Assembly: GCA_034004685.1 (NCBI GenBank)
Contig: JAVEWG010000013.1
Span: 1-64,000, forward strand
Reading direction: 5' to 3'
DNA length: 64,000 bases
Origin: JAEUNX01 sp034004685
Lineage (GTDB): Bacteria; Pseudomonadota; Gammaproteobacteria; Burkholderiales; Rhodocyclaceae
The translations under genes were made by a program, and so were the position numbers. Position 1 is the first letter of the stretch, and every line of letters starts with the position of its first letter. Below, one piece after another: positions 1 through 7,863 of the stretch. The notes beneath the pieces were generated by a model that was given only the letters and a program-made list of their open reading frames with translations, had not been told where the DNA came from and searched no databases.

Positions 1-1031
1 CCGACCCCCAACTGGAGGCTCCCGGCCTGGAACAGATCGGTCAAGCCAAGGGATTGCAGGCCGGCGAAACCCACCAGGTTCACATCCGGGTAGAAATCCG
101 CCCGGGCGGCCTCGACATACTTGCCGCTGGCCTGTACCCGGGCCCGCAGCGCCGCCACATCGGGCCGGCGGCCGATCAGATCGGCGGGCAAGCGGGAGGG
201 CAGGGTCAGGGCGCCCACCGGGCGCAAGGCCGGCCGGCCGATGGCCAGGCCCCGGTCCGGCCCCGCTCCCAGGAGGGCCGCCAGTTGGTGGCGCAGGCCC
301 TGGATCCGTTCCGTCGAGGCGGCTTGCAGACCCCTGGCCGCCGCCAGCTGGGCGGCGGCCCGCTCCCTGGCGGACTCCGGCTCCAGGCCCGCCTTGACCC
401 GCAGGTCCGTAAGGCGGAGCGCCTCCTGGCGCTGGGTCGCCAGGCGCGCCACCAGATCCGCCTCCAGGAACTGGTAATCCAGGGCGCCATAGACCTGGCT
501 GATGGCGCTGGCCAGCATCAGCCGACTGGCCTGCGCCTCGGCCCGGGCCGCCTGGAGTTCGGCCTGGGCCCCCTGCCAGCGGGACTTGTGGCGCCCCCAG
601 AAATCCAGCCCGTAGCTGAACTCCCCCGCCAGACGGGCCGTATTCCAGTAACCGCCCCCCAGGGACGGGGGCAGCAGGTAGTTCTTGGAGAAACGCTCCC
701 GATCGGCCTCCCCCGCCAGCGCAAGGGCTGGCCGGGTCGCCCCTTCAGCAATTCCGGCCACCGCCCGGGCCCGGGCCACCCGCGCTTGGGCCATCTGGAG
801 TGTCGGACTGGCCGTCAGGGCTTCATCGATCAGGGCGTCGAGCTGGGGATCGGCGAAATCCTGCCACCAGGTTCCGGCAGGGGCGGGGCTGACGGGAACC
901 GGACCCAGGCTGTCGACCACCGCCAGATCCGCCGGTGAAACCAGCTGGAAGCGGGGCGCCAGATCCGGCAAGCCCGCGCAGGCGGACAGGGCAAGCCCCG
1001 CCGCCAGGGCCCATCCCACCCGCCGGTTCAT
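1..1031 (-). CDS. NodT-family outer membrane efflux lipoprotein (partial, 3' end outside window)
   Basis: This is the outer-membrane channel of a tripartite drug efflux pump. The start ATG at 1031 overlaps the stop of the upstream marR gene (ATGA), so the two are translationally coupled. About 343 codons are visible and the C-terminus lies beyond base 1. The N-terminus is a lipoprotein signal with lipobox LSAC, followed by WWQDFADPQLDALIDEAL, a typical motif of RND/MFS outer-membrane factors. Further in, NYLLPPSLGGGYWNTARL and FSYGLDFWG match the NodT family. The usual family layout is marR, outer-membrane factor, emrA, emrB, so EmrAB-type genes are expected just left of the window. Family assignment is secure; the exported substrate is unknown. 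Confidence 0.9.
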   Translation of the reverse strand, partial: MNRRVGWALAAGLALSACAGLPDLAPRFQLVSPADLAVVDSLGPVPVSPAPAGTWWQDFADPQLDALIDEALTASPTLQMAQARVARARAVAGIAEGATRPALALAGEADRERFSKNYLLPPSLGGGYWNTARLAGEFSYGLDFWGRHKSRWQGAQAELQAARAEAQASRLMLASAISQVYGALDYQFLEADLVARLATQRQEALRLTDLRVKAGLEPESARERAAAQLAAARGLQAASTERIQGLRHQLAALLGAGPDRGLAIGRPALRPVGALTLPSRLPADLIGRRPDVAALRARVQASGKYVEAARADFYPDVNLVGFAGLQSLGLTDLFQAGSLQLGV

Positions 1032-1540
1032 TGCATCCCCTCCCGGGTAGCCCGGCGCCTGGCCGGCTCATCCCGGGCGTTATCCAGGATCCGGGACAGA
1101 TAAGCCATCAAGCCCTGGAATTCCTCGGGGCTGAATCCCTCCAGGAGTGCGTTGTGCGCATCCACCAGGTAGGGCAGGCAGCCCTGGGTGAGTTCCCGGC
1201 CGGCCTCGGTCAGGGCGATGTGCACGCGGCGCCGATCCTTCTGGCTGCGATCCCGGCGGACCAGGCCCTTCCTTTCCAGCCGATCCAGGATGCGGGTCAG
1301 GGCGCCGGGATCGTAGCCATACTGGCGGGAGAGATCGGCGGCGGTGTCGCCCCGGCCATCGGCGATGGCCTTGAGCAGGCCCCACTGGGTGCTGGTGATG
1401 CCCAAAGGCGCCAGCTGGGCATCCAGATCCACCGTAAAGGCAGTCCCGATCTGGTGCATCCGGAGCAGGAAGCTTTCCAGGGATCGATAGCTGGCCACCG
1501 AATAGTGGGGTGCCTGACTTGGCATTGGGGTGGCAACCAT
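1028..1540 (-). CDS. MarR-family transcriptional regulator
   Basis: A 170-residue winged-helix repressor. The start at 1540 (MVATPMPSQ) is preferred because sequence upstream of it is AT-rich and promoter-like. The HTH region is GLLKAIADGRGDTAADLSRQ, followed by a recognition helix near PGALTRILDRLERKGLVRR and the wing DRSQKDRRRVHIALTEAGR, the classic MarR signature. The gene overlaps the efflux lipoprotein gene by 4 bases, so it probably controls that pump and its own promoter. An inverted repeat about 40-70 bases upstream is a likely operator. The ligand is unknown. Confidence 0.92.
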   Translation of the reverse strand: MVATPMPSQAPHYSVASYRSLESFLLRMHQIGTAFTVDLDAQLAPLGITSTQWGLLKAIADGRGDTAADLSRQYGYDPGALTRILDRLERKGLVRRDRSQKDRRRVHIALTEAGRELTQGCLPYLVDAHNALLEGFSPEEFQGLMAYLSRILDNARDEPARRRATREGMQ

Positions 1541-1579
1541 GCTGGCTGGCTTTCCAAGATGATGGTAAGCCACAATTCT

Positions 1580-1607
1580 ATTGTCGTAACAATTATTGTC
1601 AATGCAA
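1580..1607. promoter_or_regulatory. Probable MarR operator / promoter region
   Basis: An AT-rich island in otherwise GC-rich DNA. It contains the perfect 11-bp palindrome ACAATTATTGT at 1589-1599, and symmetry continues outward with CAA/TTG ends. ATTGT recurs at 1580-1584, forming a second small inverted repeat with ACAAT at 1589-1593. It lies upstream of the marR start at 1540, where an autoregulatory site is expected. Assignment is inferred from position and symmetry. Confidence 0.5.
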
Positions 1608-1717
1608 CTATTTTCCAGGACGGTGCGGAAACCGGGGGAAACGACTGGTGGAGCCCCTGTGGAGCGGGGCGCACCCACGGTGCGCTGGGTGGGCCCAAGG
1701 CCCGGCCCGCGGTCCAG

Positions 1718-2428
1718 TCAGGCGGTGGGCCTGAGGCCGACCTCCTTGCGGGACTTCAAGGTGAGGATGGGCTCGGGAAACCAGTCGGGATTCTCGAGGA
1801 TGGCGAGCACATGGCGGCCCACTTCCTCGTCGGTGATCCACCACTTGGGATGAGCCTGGCCCCGCTTGCTCTCGCCGGCGATCATGGAAACCAGCATCAG
1901 TTCCTGGATGCGCACGCCGCGATCCTTCATTTCCTCGGCCAGCACCCTGAACATCACCCGCTGGGCCGCCTGGCACATGGACAGCACCCCCATCCCAGGC
2001 ACCACCAGATCCGCCATGCCCCCGCCAATCGCCAGATAGTTGGCCCCAGCGGGCAAGGCGGGAATGAAGCTTTTGGCCGCCACCAGGTGGGTCGCCAGGT
2101 TGGTCCGCAGGACTTCCATGAATGCCCCGGAGCGGGTGTTCGGAAGGGACATGGCCTCCAGCGGCGCATTGACCGATACCACCACCCCGGCCAGCCGGTG
2201 GGCAAGCTTGCCCACCTGCTCCACCAGGCTGGCCGCGGCATCCTCGTCTTCCACGCTGCCCGCGACCACCTCCAGCACGCCAACCCCCGCCAGCCGGCTC
2301 CGCAGTCTTTCCAGCCTTTCCACGCTGCGCCCGGCGGCGATGACCCGGTAACCGGCCCGCAACAGCTGATCCACGATGCCCTGCCCCACGTCGCCCGTGG
2401 CGCCAATCACCACGATGTCTTTTGCCAT
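1718..2428 (-). CDS. Atypical SDR / NAD(P)-binding Rossmann protein
   Basis: A 236-residue protein beginning MAKDIVVIGATGDVGQG, with a GxxGxxG dinucleotide-binding loop at about residues 9-17. The rest of the fold follows the short-chain dehydrogenase plan, but the Tyr-x3-Lys catalytic pair is not seen: the corresponding stretch is GVLSMCQAAQR. It may therefore be a non-classical reductase or a binding protein. The start ATG at 2428 opens a short intergenic region shared with the divergent amidohydrolase gene. The fold call is firm; no substrate is proposed. Confidence 0.7.
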   Translation of the reverse strand: MAKDIVVIGATGDVGQGIVDQLLRAGYRVIAAGRSVERLERLRSRLAGVGVLEVVAGSVEDEDAAASLVEQVGKLAHRLAGVVVSVNAPLEAMSLPNTRSGAFMEVLRTNLATHLVAAKSFIPALPAGANYLAIGGGMADLVVPGMGVLSMCQAAQRVMFRVLAEEMKDRGVRIQELMLVSMIAGESKRGQAHPKWWITDEEVGRHVLAILENPDWFPEPILTLKSRKEVGLRPTA

Positions 2429-2642
2429 TGATAAACCTTTAAACCCTTGACCAGTCGAATAAGCGGAAGCCCCGAAAAGAGGTTGGGAATGCCTATACCC
2501 AAAGAGCTACCTTAATCAGTTAGACTCCAAGCCGCTTCCAGAGGAAGTAGAGACAAAAAACAAAATCAGTCTCATTTAACCCAATAGTCCGGGAACCCAC
2601 CCGGCCCGCAAGCATAGCTTGCCCAACAGAGGAGTAGTAACC

Positions 2643-3929
2643 ATGGAAATGAAAGACATGATCCTGGTCAGCGTGGACGATCACGTGATCGAACCGCCGG
2701 ACATGTTCAAGCGGCACATGCCCGCCGCCTTGCTCGACAAGGCCCCCAAGATGGCCACCATGAAGAATGGTTCAGACTCCTGGGAGTTCGAAGGCCGGGT
2801 GGTGCCCAACTTCGGCCTCAACGCCGTGGTGGGCCGCCCGCCGGAAGAGTACGGCATGGAGCCGGCCTCCTACAGCCAGATCCGGGTCGGCACCTATGAC
2901 GTCAAGTCCCGGGTGGACGACATGAACGTCAACGGCATCCTGTCGTCGATCTGCTTCCCCACCTTCCCCCATTTTGCCGGGATCTTCTTCCTGGGCAGCA
3001 CCGACAAGGCCCTGGCCAAGACCGTCATCCGCGCCTACAACGACTGGCACATCGACGAATGGTGCGCTGCCGCCCCCGGCCGCTTCATCCCCATCGCCAT
3101 CCTGCCCCTGTGGGACATCGACGCCTGCGTCGAGGAAGCCACGCGGGTCGCCAAGAAGGGGGCGCGCACCATCTCCTTCCTGGACAGTCCGGTCTCCAAG
3201 GGTCTGCCCAGCGTCCATTCGGACTACTGGGATCCCCTGTGGAAAGTCATGAGCGACCACAACATGGTCATCAGCATCCACATCGGCTCCGGCGCCCAGC
3301 CCCCCTATTCCTCCATGGACGCGCCCATCGACACCTGGATCGTGAACATGCCCATGTTCATCGCCAACGCCACCAGCGACTGGCTGTTCTCCCCGGTGTT
3401 CCACAAGTTCCCCAAGCTCAAGATCGCCCTTTCCGAAGGCGGCATCGGCTGGGTGCCCTACCTGCTGGAACGGGCCGATTTCACCTACCAGCACCACCAC
3501 GCCTGGACCAACGCCAACTTCCGGGGAATGCTCCCCAGCGAGTTGTTTGCCCGCAACTTCATCACCTGCTTCATCGATGACAAGTTCGGGCTGAAGAACG
3601 TGGACGCCATGAACGTGGACCACATCACCTACGAGTGCGATTACCCCCACTCCGACACCCTGTGGCCCCTCGCACCGGAAAAGCTGTGGGAATCGATCCG
3701 CCATCTGGACAAGGAAAAGATCGACAAGATCACCCACCTCAACGCCCTGCGGGAGTTCTCCTTCGACCCCTTTGCCCTCCTGGGCCGGGAAAACTGCACC
3801 GTCGGCGCCCTGCGGGCCCAGGCAGCCCATGTGGATACCAAGCCCATGGTGGGCATCGGTGGCCACAACCCTTCCAACAAGGAAGGCCGTCCAGTCACCG
3901 CCGGGGACGTGGCCAAGCTGTTCGCCTGA
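2643..3929 (+). CDS. Amidohydrolase-2 family metal-dependent hydrolase
   Basis: A 428-residue TIM-barrel hydrolase of the ACMSD/LigW-like amidohydrolase family. The start at 2643 is chosen because AGAGGAG lies 8 bases upstream. The N-terminal metal motif is VSVDDHVIEPP (D12-D13-H14), the form common in actinobacterial and betaproteobacterial members near acyl-CoA catabolic genes. Other expected ligands are H213 (SIHIGSG), E265 (LSEGGIGW) and D333 (ECDYPHSD). The gene is monocistronic, ends at a strong terminator, and faces the DUF35/MaoC operon. Family members hydrolyse or decarboxylate ring-derived acids, so a role in cleaving a catabolic intermediate is plausible but inferred. Confidence 0.85.
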   Translation: MEMKDMILVSVDDHVIEPPDMFKRHMPAALLDKAPKMATMKNGSDSWEFEGRVVPNFGLNAVVGRPPEEYGMEPASYSQIRVGTYDVKSRVDDMNVNGILSSICFPTFPHFAGIFFLGSTDKALAKTVIRAYNDWHIDEWCAAAPGRFIPIAILPLWDIDACVEEATRVAKKGARTISFLDSPVSKGLPSVHSDYWDPLWKVMSDHNMVISIHIGSGAQPPYSSMDAPIDTWIVNMPMFIANATSDWLFSPVFHKFPKLKIALSEGGIGWVPYLLERADFTYQHHHAWTNANFRGMLPSELFARNFITCFIDDKFGLKNVDAMNVDHITYECDYPHSDTLWPLAPEKLWESIRHLDKEKIDKITHLNALREFSFDPFALLGRENCTVGALRAQAAHVDTKPMVGIGGHNPSNKEGRPVTAGDVAKLFA

Positions 3930-3975
3930 CCCTGAAACGGATCGGGCCGAGTCCTCCGGCCCATCCCAGACGACA

Positions 3976-4015
3976 AAAAACCCGGGTACCCGCCAGAAGC
4001 GGGGCCCGGGTTTTT
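3976..4015. terminator. Bidirectional intrinsic terminator
   Basis: Arms AAAAACCCGGG and CCCGGGTTTTT enclose an inner stem of CCCGC/GCGGG. It lies between the convergent amidohydrolase and DUF35 genes, and the A and T tracts let it act on both strands. Confidence 0.85.
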
Positions 4016-4083
4016 CCTGGGTAACGAATTGGCTGCACCGATTGCAGGGCGTGCTTTGGCTCGCCCCCCTCGGGCAAGCCGGC

Positions 4084-4491
4084 TCAAGCCGGCTCGAATA
4101 GCGGCAGATACACGTCCTCGGAGGCCTGGAAGACCACCTTGACCCGCTGCCCGATCTTCAGGGTCTCGGGAGCGGCGTTGATAATGTTGCTGGTCAGGCG
4201 CAGGCCGTCCTGCTCATCAAGGCCCACGATCACCAAGGCGTACGGCACCTGCTGCCCCGGTACCCAGGGCTGGCAGTTGATGGTCAGCGCCTCGATCGTG
4301 CCGAAACCGGAAACGGCCTCTGGCACGATGTTCTTGCTCAAGCACTTGGGGCACAGCACGCCCGGCGGATGCAGCCAGAAACCGCAGTCCTGACAACGCT
4401 GAAAACGCAACACGCCGTCCGCGCCGCCAGTCCAGAAAAAACGGTTGAGATCGTCGAGTTTCGGCAAAGGCAGCTTGGATGCGCCGGACAT
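4084..4491 (-). CDS. Zn-ribbon / OB-fold protein (DUF35 family)
   Basis: A 135-residue protein with the rubredoxin-like zinc ribbon CQDCGFWLHPPGVLCPKC at about residues 33-50, followed by an acyl-CoA-associated OB-fold. The start at 4491 has AAGGGGAA upstream. DUF35 proteins partner with SCPx-type thiolases or aldolases; the C-terminal domain of mycobacterial ChsH2 pairs with Ltp2 for retro-aldol cleavage of the steroid side chain. Here it lies 28 bases downstream of a two-domain MaoC hydratase and across a divergent promoter from an SCPx-type thiolase, so a complex of these proteins is a natural inference. Family call is secure; the reaction is inferred. Confidence 0.88.
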   Translation of the reverse strand: MSGASKLPLPKLDDLNRFFWTGGADGVLRFQRCQDCGFWLHPPGVLCPKCLSKNIVPEAVSGFGTIEALTINCQPWVPGQQVPYALVIVGLDEQDGLRLTSNIINAAPETLKIGQRVKVVFQASEDVYLPLFEPA

Positions 4492-4519
4492 GTGTGATTC
4501 CCCTTTTTTTCTAGCTGAT

Positions 4520-5389
4520 TTAGACGGTGTATTCGGCCAGACCGTTGTTGAGCACCACCAGATCCCGCTCCACCACCTTGACGCGGAAAGCGGCCTTGCC
4601 CGGGCCTTCGTTCCAGATTTCGGTGCGCAGGGTTTCGCCCGGATAGACGGGGCTGGCGAAGCGCACGTTGAGCTTGCGCAGGCGAGTCGCATCGTTGTTG
4701 CACAGCAGCTTGATGATGGCACGACCGGCAATGCCGTAGCTGCACAGACCGTGCAGGATGGGCTTCTCGAAACCGGCCATGGCGGCGATCTTCGGGTCCA
4801 GGTGAAGCGGGTTGTAGTCGCCGGACAGCCGGTAGATGGCGGCCTGCTCGGGACGGGTGATCAGATCGATGGACGCATCGGGCGCACGGTCCTCGGGCAC
4901 CGGATGGGGCTTGGGCTGACCGTCGGCCTTGCCACCGAAACCGCCGTCAGCCCGCAGGAACAGGGACATGCCAGTGGTGGCCACCAGATCGCCGGATTCC
5001 TTTTCACGGATATCCCGGGCCACGATCAGGACCGCACCCTTGTCGGCACCCTTGTCGTAAACCGCTTCCACGCGGTCCTTGCCCACCATCACGCCCTGGG
5101 CCGGCAAGGGCTTGTGGATGGTCAGGAACTGCTCGCCGTGGAGCAGCTTGGTCAGGGTGATGCCCGTTTCCGGATTGCCCACCCAGGAGCCGCTGCCAGC
5201 CAGCATCACGGCAAAGGTCGGCAGGGCCACCAGCTTGCGCTCATACACGAACTGAAGGTCTTCCGGCGCCGGCGGGTTGGTGGTCGCGGCACCCAGGCCC
5301 AGGGCGTACAGGATGGTGTCCCGGTGGGTGTATTCCTGGGTAATTTCCTTGAAAGGCCAGTTCTTTACGACTTCGTAATTCAGCGGCAC
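4520..5389 (-). CDS. Two-hotdog MaoC-type enoyl-CoA hydratase (hydratase-2 like)
   Basis: A 289-residue protein adding water to trans-2-enoyl-CoA to give (3R)-hydroxyacyl-CoA. It starts with GTG at 5389 behind GGAGGAAA. The N-terminal hotdog is degenerate. The C-terminal half carries the hydratase-2 motif YRLSGDYNPLHLDP with catalytic Asp and His, followed by GFEKPILHGLCSYG, as in the hydratase domain of human 17beta-HSD4. Length and layout match the family. It is first in an operon with DUF35 and divergent from an HSD17B4-type dehydrogenase, so the two halves of peroxisomal multifunctional enzyme 2 appear here as separate divergent genes. Confidence 0.9.
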   Translation of the reverse strand: MPLNYEVVKNWPFKEITQEYTHRDTILYALGLGAATTNPPAPEDLQFVYERKLVALPTFAVMLAGSGSWVGNPETGITLTKLLHGEQFLTIHKPLPAQGVMVGKDRVEAVYDKGADKGAVLIVARDIREKESGDLVATTGMSLFLRADGGFGGKADGQPKPHPVPEDRAPDASIDLITRPEQAAIYRLSGDYNPLHLDPKIAAMAGFEKPILHGLCSYGIAGRAIIKLLCNNDATRLRKLNVRFASPVYPGETLRTEIWNEGPGKAAFRVKVVERDLVVLNNGLAEYTV

Positions 5390-5471
5390 GTTTGCTTTCC
5401 TCCATGAGTGATGAATGACTCAGCCTGCCGGGGAACAGCTTCAACCCGGGCCTAGCTTGAGCCAGATTATA

Positions 5472-5490
5472 AACTGTTATCTCGTCAGTT
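5472..5490. promoter_or_regulatory. Regulon operator copy 1
   Basis: The 19-bp imperfect palindrome AACTGTTATCTCGTCAGTT. It is one of five related sites in the window and lies in the divergent promoter region, 83 bases from the MaoC start and 136 bases from the SDR start. Arms of 5-6 bp around a 7-bp centre suit a dimeric TetR-type repressor (inference). Confidence 0.7.
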
Positions 5491-5625
5491 TTGATATCAT
5501 AAGCTGGTAATCGATTCCCCTCAGAATCCCCGGTTCGCCCAAGGACATGGGCTGTGCGGCGGCCCTTTCCGCCCCGGGCAGGGGGCGCGACTTTCAACAT
5601 TTTTCTGACGATCATGGAGACAACT

Positions 5626-6489
5626 ATGGGACTTCTCGATGGAAAGGTAGCAATCATCACCGGTGCCGGCCGTGGCGTGGGCGAAGCACATGCCCGCCGG
5701 CTGGCTAGCGAAGGCGCCGCCGTGGTGGTCAATGACCTGGGCAAGAACGAGGACGGCAGCTTCACCGCCGAAGCCGTGGCCGCTTCCATTCGTGCCGCCG
5801 GCGGCCGTGCCGTCGCCCACACCGAGGACATCTCCACCGTGGCCGGCGGAGACAGCCTGCTCAAGACCGCCCTGGACAACTTCGGTGGCGCCCACATCCT
5901 GGTGAACAACGCCGGCATCCTGCGGGACAAGTCCCTGCTGAAGATGGAAGAAGCCGACTGGGACCTGGTGATGAAGGTCAACCTGAAGAGCATGTACACC
6001 TGCACCAAGCCGGTGTTCGCCTGGATGAAGGAAAACGGTGGCGGCGTCATCGTCAACACCACCTCCACTTCCGGCATCGTCGGCAACTTTGGCCAGTCCA
6101 ACTACGCTGCCTCCAAGGGCGGCGTGTGGGCCTTCACCAACGTGCTGGCCCTGGAAGGCGCCAAGTTCGGCATCCGCGTGTGGTCCCTGGCCCCTGCCGC
6201 CGTTTCCGCCCTGACCGCCCCCCTGATGGACGAAGCGACCCAGAAGGTGCTGGCCACCGAGCACGTGGCCGAAGCCCTGCTGTACATGGTCAGCGACCTG
6301 TCCGGCAAGCGCACCAACCACTGCCTGTTCGTGTCCGGCCAGAGCATTCGCGAACTCAAGCTGGTGTCCGCCGAAGGCATCCCCGGCGGCGGCAAGACTC
6401 CGGGCCTGGACGCCCGGGCCATCGCCGCGGCGGAAGACAAGATCTTCCGCCCTGAAGCGACCCTCACCATCATGGACTTCGCCAAGTAA
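5626..6489 (+). CDS. 17beta-HSD4-type (3R)-hydroxyacyl-CoA dehydrogenase (SDR)
   Basis: A 287-residue classical SDR that oxidises a 3-hydroxyacyl-CoA to the 3-oxo thioester with NAD. The start at 5626 has GGAGA 5-9 bases upstream. It shows TGAGRGVG (residues 12-19), VVVNDLG, LVNNAGILRD, S147, Y160 and K164 (NYAASK) and the motif SGIVGNFGQ, which together place it with the dehydrogenase domain of peroxisomal multifunctional enzyme 2. A thiolase follows after 58 bases, so oxidation and thiolysis are co-transcribed. The C-terminal tail of about 60 residues beyond the core is typical of this subgroup. Steroid or branched acyl-CoA substrates are an inference. Confidence 0.88.
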   Translation: MGLLDGKVAIITGAGRGVGEAHARRLASEGAAVVVNDLGKNEDGSFTAEAVAASIRAAGGRAVAHTEDISTVAGGDSLLKTALDNFGGAHILVNNAGILRDKSLLKMEEADWDLVMKVNLKSMYTCTKPVFAWMKENGGGVIVNTTSTSGIVGNFGQSNYAASKGGVWAFTNVLALEGAKFGIRVWSLAPAAVSALTAPLMDEATQKVLATEHVAEALLYMVSDLSGKRTNHCLFVSGQSIRELKLVSAEGIPGGGKTPGLDARAIAAAEDKIFRPEATLTIMDFAK

Positions 6490-6547
6490 GAAATCCCTAG
6501 CCTGCGACTCCGGTCGCGGACGCCCCGACAGTCTTTAGGAGACACGC

Positions 6548-7729
6548 ATGACTAACAAGGCTTTGATCGCCGGCGTGGGCATGGTGAAGTTCACCAAGCC
6601 TGGCAAGAGCGAGATGTACGACGTGATGGGCGCCAAGGCGGCTACCGCCGCCCTGGAAGACTCCGGCGTCGCGTACAAGGATGTTCAGCAAGCCTATGCC
6701 GGTTTCGTCACCGGCGACACCTGCTCCGGCCAGACGACCCTCTACAACGTGGGTCTCACGGGCATCCCCATCATCAACGTCAACAATGCCTGCTCCAGCG
6801 GCTCCACGGCCCTGTTCCTGGCACGCCAGGCCGTTGCAAGCGGCATGGTGGACGTAGCCCTGGCTGTGGGTTTCGAGCAGATGAATCCCGGCGCCCTGGC
6901 CTCCGCCAACACCGACCGCACGCCGACCACCCAGCGCCTCGATGACGCCACCCGCCTCTCTCGCGGCTTTGATGCTCAAGTACCCCCAGGCTTCCAGTAT
7001 TTCGGCGGCGCCGGCGCAGAGTACATGGAGAAGTACGGCGTCACCGCCGAACTGTTCGGCAAGGTGTCGGTGAAAGCGCGTAACCACGCCATCCGCAACC
7101 CCTACGCCCTGTTCTCCGACCCCCTGACCCTGGAGCAGGTGATGGCGGCCCGTCCCATTTTCGGACCCCTGACCTTGTTGATGTGCTGCCCGCCCACCTG
7201 CGGCGCCGCCGCCGCCGTGGTCGTGTCTGAAGCCTATGCCAAGAAGCACGGTCTGAAGAACACCGTGGAAATTGCCGGCATGGGCCTGGCGACCGACCTG
7301 CCGACCGCCTTCAATTCCGGCAGCATGATCGAGGTGGTGGGCGCGGGCATGACCCGCAGCGCCGCCAAGACCGCCTATGACCAGGCCGGCATCGGGCCCG
7401 AGGACGCCCAGGTGGTGGAACTCCATGACTGCTACTCCACCAATGAGGTGGTCTGCTACGAAGCCCTGGGCCTGTGCCCCGAAGGTGGCGCCGAGAAGTT
7501 CGTGAACGACGGCGACAACACCTACGGCGGCAAGGTGGTGACCAACCCCTCCGGCGGCTTGCTGTCCAAGGGTCACCCCCTGGGCGCCACCGGTCTGGCC
7601 CAGATCACCGAGATCACCTGGCATCTGCGCGGTATCGCCGGCGATCGCCAGGTGCCCGGCGCCAAGGTCGGCATCCAGCATAACGTTGGCCTGGGCGGCG
7701 CCTCCGTCGTCACCGTCCTGAAGAAGTAA
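6548..7729 (+). CDS. SCPx/Ltp-type thiolase
   Basis: A 393-residue thiolase of the sterol-carrier-protein-x family that cleaves 3-oxoacyl-CoA or, in Ltp relatives, performs retro-aldol cleavage. Nucleophile C82 is in NNACSSGS, and H293 and C295 lie in ELHDCYS. The GHPLGATG motif (H343) and C-terminal HNVGLGG are present. AGGAG precedes the start. A strong terminator ends the unit. It is co-transcribed with the HSD17B4-like SDR, and the divergent operon encodes DUF35, the usual partner of Ltp-type proteins. True thiolase and aldolase functions cannot be told apart by eye. Confidence 0.92.
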   Translation: MTNKALIAGVGMVKFTKPGKSEMYDVMGAKAATAALEDSGVAYKDVQQAYAGFVTGDTCSGQTTLYNVGLTGIPIINVNNACSSGSTALFLARQAVASGMVDVALAVGFEQMNPGALASANTDRTPTTQRLDDATRLSRGFDAQVPPGFQYFGGAGAEYMEKYGVTAELFGKVSVKARNHAIRNPYALFSDPLTLEQVMAARPIFGPLTLLMCCPPTCGAAAAVVVSEAYAKKHGLKNTVEIAGMGLATDLPTAFNSGSMIEVVGAGMTRSAAKTAYDQAGIGPEDAQVVELHDCYSTNEVVCYEALGLCPEGGAEKFVNDGDNTYGGKVVTNPSGGLLSKGHPLGATGLAQITEITWHLRGIAGDRQVPGAKVGIQHNVGLGGASVVTVLKK

Positions 7730-7754
7730 GGCTTCTTCCGGCTTCAGCCGATCG

Positions 7755-7790
7755 TGCCATTCGCCGCCCCGCGGCGGATGGCATTTTTCT
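7755..7790 (+). terminator. Intrinsic terminator of the SDR-thiolase operon
   Basis: The stem TGCCAT-t-CGCCGC pairs with GCGGCG-g-ATGGCA across a 3-base loop and is followed by TTTTT, 26 bases after the thiolase stop. Confidence 0.9.
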
Positions 7791-7803
7791 TTTTGGCCGG
7801 CAC

Positions 7804-7834
7804 AAAAAAAGCCGCCACTGCCTGGAGTGGCGGC
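7804..7834 (-). terminator. Intrinsic terminator of the minus-strand SDR gene
   Basis: A perfect 9-bp stem GCCGCCACT/AGTGGCGGC with a 6-base loop. On the minus strand it is followed by seven T residues. It lies back to back with the preceding plus-strand terminator. Confidence 0.9.
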
Positions 7835-7863
7835 CCGCGGAAAGGATCGAACTGCCAAAAGGC

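Noticed and set aside
2503..2521. Possible sixth operator before the amidohydrolase gene
   Set aside because: Only one TCAGTT half site is present; the opposite arm does not match.
6497..7858. 453-residue minus-strand open frame opposite the thiolase
   Set aside because: It is rich in Gly, His, Val and Gln with no domain motif, and mirrors the third-position G/C bias of the thiolase gene.
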